From Fimbriimonadaceae bacterium (GTDB lineage Bacteria > Armatimonadota > Fimbriimonadia > Fimbriimonadales > Fimbriimonadaceae), in assembly GCA_019638675.1 (NCBI GenBank), contig JAHBTE010000001.1, forward strand, positions 1,892,605 to 1,956,604: a DNA stretch of 64,000 nucleotides. The letters run 5' to 3'. Below the pieces are notes generated by a model, which was not told the DNA's origin, did not search any database, and worked only from the letters and a program-made list of their open reading frames with translations. The position numbers and the translations under genes were made by a program. Below are positions 59,478 through 64,000 of this stretch, piece by piece; positions within the stretch are counted from its first letter, which is position 1; every line of letters starts with the position of its first letter.

Positions 59478-60860
59478 ATGGGCAAGTATTTTGGAACCGA
59501 TGGAGTTCGCGGGGTAGCGAACCAAAAGCTCACTCCCGAACTTGCGTTCCAAATCGGGCAGGCCGCCGGGCGATGGCTCATGAAACAGCCGGATTTGCCG
59601 AAATCCGCTGTTCTCGGTCGCGACACTCGTCGCTCTGGCCCGATGCTGGGCGCTGCGCTAGCCGCAGGATTTTGCAGCGCGGGAGTGAATGTGAATTCAA
59701 TGGGAATCGTTCCCACTGGATGCGTGACGTACATCGCTCGCACCGGGGAATACGGCATGGGAGCAGTAATTTCTGCGAGCCACAATCCAGCGCCAGATAA
59801 CGGGATCAAAATGATCGCCGCCACTGGAAAAAAGGTTTCGGCGGAAGTTGAAGCATTTATTGAGGAACACCTTGAATTAGGTTTGGATTCTCGTCCAGTC
59901 GGTGGGGAAGTCGGAGCGTTGACGCAAGACCGCTCGGCGGTTGAAGAGTATTTGAACTGGCTCGTTGAAATGGTTCCAGAACGGCTAGAGGGAATGACGG
60001 TTGCTATTGATGGTTCTCAAGGCGCGGCGTTTGAACTTGGCGTCACAGTTTTTGAACGGCTCGGAGCAAAGGTAATCACAACTGGTTGCACTCCCGACGG
60101 GATGAACATCAATTTTGAATGCGGGGCCACACATCCGGCAACGATTCAAGCCCTTGCCCAAGAATCACAAGCTACTTTTGGGGTTGCTTACGATGGAGAT
60201 GCAGACCGAGCCGTGTTTAGCGACGATCAAGGTCGTTTAATCAATGGCGACCGCACGATGGCGATTTGGTGCGCTTACTGGAAGTCGCAGGGCCAACTCA
60301 ACCCACCGTATGTGGTCGGCACTGTGATGTCGAACGGCGGTTTTGAAGAGTACATGCGCCATTCGGGAATTGAGCTCGTCCGAGTAGATGTTGGCGATAA
60401 GTACGTTTCGGCCAAACTCACTGAACTCAGCGGGAAAGTGGGCGGTGAGCAAAGCGGACACATCATTTTCTCTGACCACGTTCCTACTGGCGATGGATTA
60501 GTCACGGCTCTCCAATTTGCTCGGGTTCTTAAACGAGAAGGCAAGACAGCCGCTGAACTCTACGAAAGTTTTGATAACTGGCCGCAGGTTTTGGTGAACT
60601 TAGAAGTCGACCGGAAAGATGGCTGGGAAGCCAATGAACGGCTGAAAGCTGAAATTGGAGATGCGAATTCAAGACTTAGTTCCCATGGCCGGCTAAACGT
60701 CCGGGCAAGCGGTACTCAGCCGATTCTGCGCGTGATGGTCGAAGCGAGCGACGCAGGGTTGCGGGATGAGGTTGCCGATCGGTTGGTCAGTGAGTTTTTA
60801 GATGAATTGGGGGGCAAAGTCTACAGCCGTGTAGACTTAACTCATGCTCTGGGCGATTGA
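59478..60860 (+). CDS. glmM: Phosphoglucosamine mutase
   Basis: Interconverts glucosamine-6-phosphate and glucosamine-1-phosphate for UDP-GlcNAc, feeding peptidoglycan and lipopolysaccharide. 460 residues. Phosphoserine S101 in the ISASHNP motif, metal loop DGDADR, and sugar-binding GGEQSGH; the N-terminus KYFGTDGVRG is diagnostic for GlmM. ATG immediately follows the grpE stop. It overlaps coaX by 17 bp. Confidence 0.96.
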   Translation: MGKYFGTDGVRGVANQKLTPELAFQIGQAAGRWLMKQPDLPKSAVLGRDTRRSGPMLGAALAAGFCSAGVNVNSMGIVPTGCVTYIARTGEYGMGAVISASHNPAPDNGIKMIAATGKKVSAEVEAFIEEHLELGLDSRPVGGEVGALTQDRSAVEEYLNWLVEMVPERLEGMTVAIDGSQGAAFELGVTVFERLGAKVITTGCTPDGMNINFECGATHPATIQALAQESQATFGVAYDGDADRAVFSDDQGRLINGDRTMAIWCAYWKSQGQLNPPYVVGTVMSNGGFEEYMRHSGIELVRVDVGDKYVSAKLTELSGKVGGEQSGHIIFSDHVPTGDGLVTALQFARVLKREGKTAAELYESFDNWPQVLVNLEVDRKDGWEANERLKAEIGDANSRLSSHGRLNVRASGTQPILRVMVEASDAGLRDEVADRLVSEFLDELGGKVYSRVDLTHALGD

Positions 60861-61623
60861 CATCGGCAACACTCAAACCGTCGTTGGAATTCATGACGGA
60901 ACGAAGTGGGTTGCAACGTGGCGGCACGATACGGATTCTGAGCGCACGGAAGATGAAATGGCTGGATTACTCAAGCCATTATTAGATTTATCCGATTTGA
61001 GTTTTGGTCAAGCGGATGGAATGATCGTAGCAAGCGTGGTTCCACCCGTTGATACAAATTGGGAGAGGTTCGGAACCAAGTACCTCAACTGCAAACCATT
61101 GTTTTTGCGAAACGGCGAGCAGGTTGGACTTCCGGTTACTTACGAACCGCCAAGTGCGGTGGGGGCCGACAGAATCGCCAATGCAATCGGAGCACTCGCC
61201 AAACACAATCCGCCTGTTGTCGTGGTTGACTTTGGAACAGCGACGACTTTCGACTGCGTGGACGCCAGCGGAGCATACACCGGCGGTTCGATCATGCCAG
61301 GAATCTTGGTGAGCTTATCTTCATTAGTTGGTCGTACGGCAAAACTCCCCGCGATCGCGATTGAAGCGCCGGCGAAGGCGGTAGGGAAGAACACAGTCGA
61401 ATCCCTTCAATCCGGTGTGGTGTTGGGGTACGCCGAAGCAATTGATGGCCTGGCCCGGCGTATCAAGGCAGAGTTAGGCGAAAACACCACTATTCTTGCC
61501 ACAGGGGGATTAGGTCGCGTGTTTGTAGATTTGTGCGACATGATTGACACGTACGATCCGGTGCTCACACTAGACGGTTTGAGGCTTGCCTGGGATACAC
61601 ACTCAGGTCGCGTCAGCCAGTAG
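60844..61623 (+). CDS. coaX: Type III pantothenate kinase
   Basis: First step of coenzyme A synthesis, not inhibited by CoA. 259 residues. N-terminal AIDIGNTQTVVGI phosphate loop, DFGTATTFDCV and GGSIMPGI motifs. It is coupled to glmM (17-bp overlap) and convergent with the HhH gene (21-bp overlap). Confidence 0.94.
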   Translation: MLWAIDIGNTQTVVGIHDGTKWVATWRHDTDSERTEDEMAGLLKPLLDLSDLSFGQADGMIVASVVPPVDTNWERFGTKYLNCKPLFLRNGEQVGLPVTYEPPSAVGADRIANAIGALAKHNPPVVVVDFGTATTFDCVDASGAYTGGSIMPGILVSLSSLVGRTAKLPAIAIEAPAKAVGKNTVESLQSGVVLGYAEAIDGLARRIKAELGENTTILATGGLGRVFVDLCDMIDTYDPVLTLDGLRLAWDTHSGRVSQ

Positions 61624-62475
61624 TTTCTTGATTTCTGAACTGAAACGCTCCGGGTCACGGACGACTCTTTGACCAAAGTAAGTTAAGCCTAAATTGAATT
61701 TCACTCCGCTCACCTTTGCTAGGCGGGCATATTTGTTGATCTTTCCTGCGACCACCCAGTCGGCGGCTTTTTCCATGTTTGGCTCAGGAACAACATATTC
61801 TGTGATGGCTCGCAACCATCGGTCAACTGGTTGAATGTAAATGCGGTCGGCAGGGTGAATATCTCGTTCAAGGTTGTAGAGAAAAGCAATGTCGCGGACA
61901 AAGGTAGATGTACTTTTAGGGCCAACTCCTCTGATATCAACGATTCGCAAAAACTGTGGCTCTAGTCGATCTGAATTGTCTACTCCATCCACTAGCCATG
62001 TCGCGATGGAGCCACTCTTATCTTCTCGATAGATTTCTTGAGCGAGTTCCAATATCCCTTGGACGAGCCCGCGATTTTGGGTTTCATTGCTTTTGCGGCT
62101 CTTGGATTGGCATTCTGCTTCGTACGCTTCCCATAACTGTGTCCCGTCTGGTTGCTCAAGCAGTTCTTGTATCGACTGGGTTTCGAGCACTTGATTCAGC
62201 GCTTTGAGAGCGGTTCGGCTACATTCGTCGCGATCTTTTCCTCGCCGAGCGAAGCCGTAGTAACCCAAAAACACCTGAAGGGAAGATAGTGGATTGTCTA
62301 ACTCGGTTTGCCATTCCTCTAAAGTCGCTAATTCCTTTTTTGTCGCTTTCTGAAGTTGCGGAATCAAAAAGTTCGAAACATATTTATCGCAATACTGACC
62401 GGCAATCAGTTGATAGAGTTGTATAGCCTTGGAGTCGAGAGGAGGGATGTCTCGGTTTTGCGATGCTGGTTCCAT
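61603..62475 (-). CDS. Putative helix-hairpin-helix GPD-type DNA glycosylase-like protein
   Basis: 291 residues from the ATG 62475 (TTG at 62481 would add two). DIRGVGPKSTSTFVRDIAF forms an HhH motif whose K189 aligns by eye with the catalytic Lys of endonuclease III (LPGVGRKTA), and D220 in IQPVDRWLRAI aligns with its catalytic Asp (VDTH). There is no Cys cluster for an Fe-S site. The N-terminal 150 residues are unrecognised. This could be a divergent glycosylase or a structural relative; the alignment is visual only. Confidence 0.5.
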   Translation of the reverse strand: MEPASQNRDIPPLDSKAIQLYQLIAGQYCDKYVSNFLIPQLQKATKKELATLEEWQTELDNPLSSLQVFLGYYGFARRGKDRDECSRTALKALNQVLETQSIQELLEQPDGTQLWEAYEAECQSKSRKSNETQNRGLVQGILELAQEIYREDKSGSIATWLVDGVDNSDRLEPQFLRIVDIRGVGPKSTSTFVRDIAFLYNLERDIHPADRIYIQPVDRWLRAITEYVVPEPNMEKAADWVVAGKINKYARLAKVSGVKFNLGLTYFGQRVVRDPERFSSEIKKLLADAT

Positions 62476-62486
62476 TTTCAAAAGTG

Positions 62487-62518
62487 AAAGGCCCTGAGTG
62501 ATTGAACTCAGAGCCTTT
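62487..62518 (-). terminator. Terminator of the pseudo-caspase gene
   Basis: On the minus strand, AAAGGCTCTGAGT pairs with ACTCAGGGCCTTT over 13 positions with one U-G pair and a 6-nt loop, followed by CACTTTTG. It lies 12 bp after the stop at 62530. Confidence 0.65.
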
Positions 62519-62529
62519 GTGATGAGATT

Positions 62530-63894
62530 TTAGAACCGGCTGTCTCGTGCCATGTTTGTGAGAACAGGCAAAGTTGGAGTTTGAACCGAACCACCGATGC
62601 TTGCGGAATCCGAACCGCGTCGCATCGTGTAGAAAACATTCCAACAGAAGTCGGAGATGGGAACCTCGTTGGTAAAGAACGATTGCAAGGTCTTGGTAAA
62701 TGCGTAGGTGTAAAGCCCGATTTGCTTGCCACCAGTAACGATGCTGGTGATTTGACCGCCAGGGATGGTTGCGTAAGCTTCGCTGACTGTACCGCGCATC
62801 AGGCGTTCCTGACCAAAATAGTTTCCGCCTTCCATAGTGCGGTTAGATTGGGTGAACATATAGATGCTTGCACCTTTATCACTTAAAGGTCGTAGGATGT
62901 CCATCTTCTCTACCATCTTGGAAGTGTCGGTATGGAATTCAGCATCAACGCCTGCAAGATAATCTCGTCCACCTAGGTGGGCGGTTACTCCAGTGAAGTA
63001 GATCACCACGGTTGCGTCGTTGGGAATAGATTCTGCGAGTGCTTTTGCCGCACTCCGAATTTGGTTAGCTGTGACATCAATTAAGGTGACCACTTTTTCA
63101 GCTTCGTAGCCGCCGAATTGCGTGAGGGCGCCTCGAACCGCTTCAGCGTCACTACCTGCAAAAGGAATTGCGGCATCTTTATCAGCCGATTTTGAGTTAC
63201 CAATGATCAGCGCATATTTCGTTTCGACCGTAGTAACCGGTCCTTCACCAAAGATTCCTTCTAAGTTGGTGTGTTCACCAGCTTTGACCTTAATGATTTG
63301 GCCTTTCGTGTCGCCAGCCGCTGTTCCACCAGGTGCATTTACATTTGAACCACCAGTGTTGCGTTGTCCGCCAGTGCTAGCTCCAGTTGCCTGATCTTCT
63401 GGCTGAACAAAAGAGGCATCCACCTTCCAGTTTGGAGTTAGACCTTTTAGGGCCGCTTTCGCATCTTTGTCTCCCTGGAGGTCGTACACTTTACCGAGAG
63501 ACTTGAGCAGTTCGGGGCTGATTTGATTCTTATCTTGAATCAAAGACTGCATTTCGTTTGCTGCGAGGGAGAGATACTGACTCTTTTCCTCTTCGGTTGC
63601 TGCGTTCTTGCCCATTTGATACGCTGCGTAAGCAGCAGCGAAGTTGGGAGAATACAAAGAGCCGTTTCGCCAGTACCGAGGTTCTGTGATTGGCCCCGGC
63701 AACCGGGTTGAAGTATTGGAATCATCAGCACGCGAAGCCAAAGCGGCTACGAAAGAATCACGAGCAACGCTCCACTCGCCATTTCTGGCTGCTTTCAAGC
63801 CGTTTTCGTAATCGGACTGCCAGTCAGCAAATGCGGCAATCGCCACGACTGCCGCTCCAAGCACGAAAAAGAATTTGAATGATTGTTTACCCAT
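62530..63894 (-). CDS. Exported protein with degenerate caspase-like domain
   Basis: 454 residues. Signal peptide (FKFFFVLGAAVVAIAAFA), a TPR-like helical region (ARNGEWSVARDSFVAAL...), a Gly/Ala linker, then a caspase/C14-fold domain from about 226 (TKYALIIGNSKSADKDAAIPFAGSDAEAVRGAL). In active members YFSGHG carries the catalytic His and DACHSG the Cys. Here the places read YFTGVTAHLGG (299-309) and IYMFTQSNRTMEGG (344-357), with no Cys, so it is probably a pseudo-protease. An adjacent upstream gene continues past the window. Confidence 0.75.
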   Translation of the reverse strand: MGKQSFKFFFVLGAAVVAIAAFADWQSDYENGLKAARNGEWSVARDSFVAALASRADDSNTSTRLPGPITEPRYWRNGSLYSPNFAAAYAAYQMGKNAATEEEKSQYLSLAANEMQSLIQDKNQISPELLKSLGKVYDLQGDKDAKAALKGLTPNWKVDASFVQPEDQATGASTGGQRNTGGSNVNAPGGTAAGDTKGQIIKVKAGEHTNLEGIFGEGPVTTVETKYALIIGNSKSADKDAAIPFAGSDAEAVRGALTQFGGYEAEKVVTLIDVTANQIRSAAKALAESIPNDATVVIYFTGVTAHLGGRDYLAGVDAEFHTDTSKMVEKMDILRPLSDKGASIYMFTQSNRTMEGGNYFGQERLMRGTVSEAYATIPGGQITSIVTGGKQIGLYTYAFTKTLQSFFTNEVPISDFCWNVFYTMRRGSDSASIGGSVQTPTLPVLTNMARDSRF

Positions 63895-63905
63895 GAGTTT
63901 CGTTC

Positions 63906-64000
63906 TTAGTTCCCCGGTTTGAACGTGATGCCCAGCCCAATATCCATCTTGCCGGATTCAAATGCTCTGGCAAAGTTGAGGTCGATAGAGTATGGCTTAC
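63906..64000 (-). CDS. C-terminal end of a gene cut by the window edge
   Basis: Thirty-one codons of frame end DIGLGITFKPGN before a TAA at 63906-63908, preceded by KPYSIDLNFARAFESGKM. The alternating pattern resembles the last strands of an outer-membrane beta-barrel. It stops 11 bp before the pseudo-caspase start, so the two are probably in one operon. Identity cannot be decided from the fragment. Confidence 0.5.
   Translation of the reverse strand, partial: KPYSIDLNFARAFESGKMDIGLGITFKPGN

Overview
The window looks like a chromosomal segment of a diderm, non-model bacterium of roughly 50% G+C. The best guess is Armatimonadota (Fimbriimonadia-like). Pointers are several prepilins with a G|F-T-L-V-E signal and an NFVKARQNSR-type stalk, a paired DUF1501/DUF1800 operon, a secreted protein with a C-x2-C mini-domain of the RFCSHC type, and an O-antigen-ligase-like protein. 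This placement is inference from gene style; no rRNA or other phylogenetic marker was searched. No phage, transposase, integrase or CRISPR array was seen. Genes are tightly packed, with many 4-bp ATGA/GTGA/TTGA start-stop overlaps and convergent genes that share a CTAA or TTAA stop.

Layout. 1-3.1 kb (minus): a nucleotide cluster of hpt (cut by the window edge), queD, a degenerate metallopeptidase-like gene and guaA. 3.4-9.5 kb: surface sugars, with a GT4 glycosyltransferase, a HexNAc-kinase-like protein next to a sugar nucleotidyltransferase, a GT-C membrane glycosyltransferase and an O-antigen ligase. 9.7-13.2 kb: an accessory stretch with a Cys-rich membrane protein, a YkgJ-type protein, four to five very small genes and tRNA-Thr(CGT). 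Two of the small genes look like paralogs and carry similar structured leaders. 13.3-21.9 kb: hppD, dispersed palindromic repeats, a PAP2 phosphatase, rqcH, small membrane proteins, a VOC protein, an Mrp ATPase and an M48 peptidase. 22.1-26.3 kb: a prepilin operon with a possible structured leader. 26.4-36.9 kb: trpB, an AraC regulator, asd, DUF1501/DUF1800, a GT39-like protein, glgA and an EVE protein. 37-40 kb: a second prepilin group and a Gly-rich secreted protein with a clear promoter and almost no 5' leader. 40-50.5 kb (minus): a membrane protein, gyrA, two tandem ClpS-like proteins, a YfhO-like protein, a TPR protein, ftsH and tilS. 50.5-64 kb: mgtE, an S41 protease, a LolA-like duplicated protein, a nucleoside-type ABC transporter with a dehydrogenase, grpE-glmM-coaX, a putative HhH-GPD protein and a pseudo-caspase.

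Functionally this is mostly housekeeping: purine and queuosine metabolism, cell-wall and glycogen precursors, proteostasis (FtsH, ClpS, GrpE, RqcH) and topoisomerase. Surface structures (prepilins, glycosyltransferases, secreted low-complexity protein) make up most of the rest. The best candidates for undescribed biology are the two leader-plus-mini-protein units at 11.28-12.62 kb and the leader that can hide a ribosome binding site at 22.62-22.69 kb.
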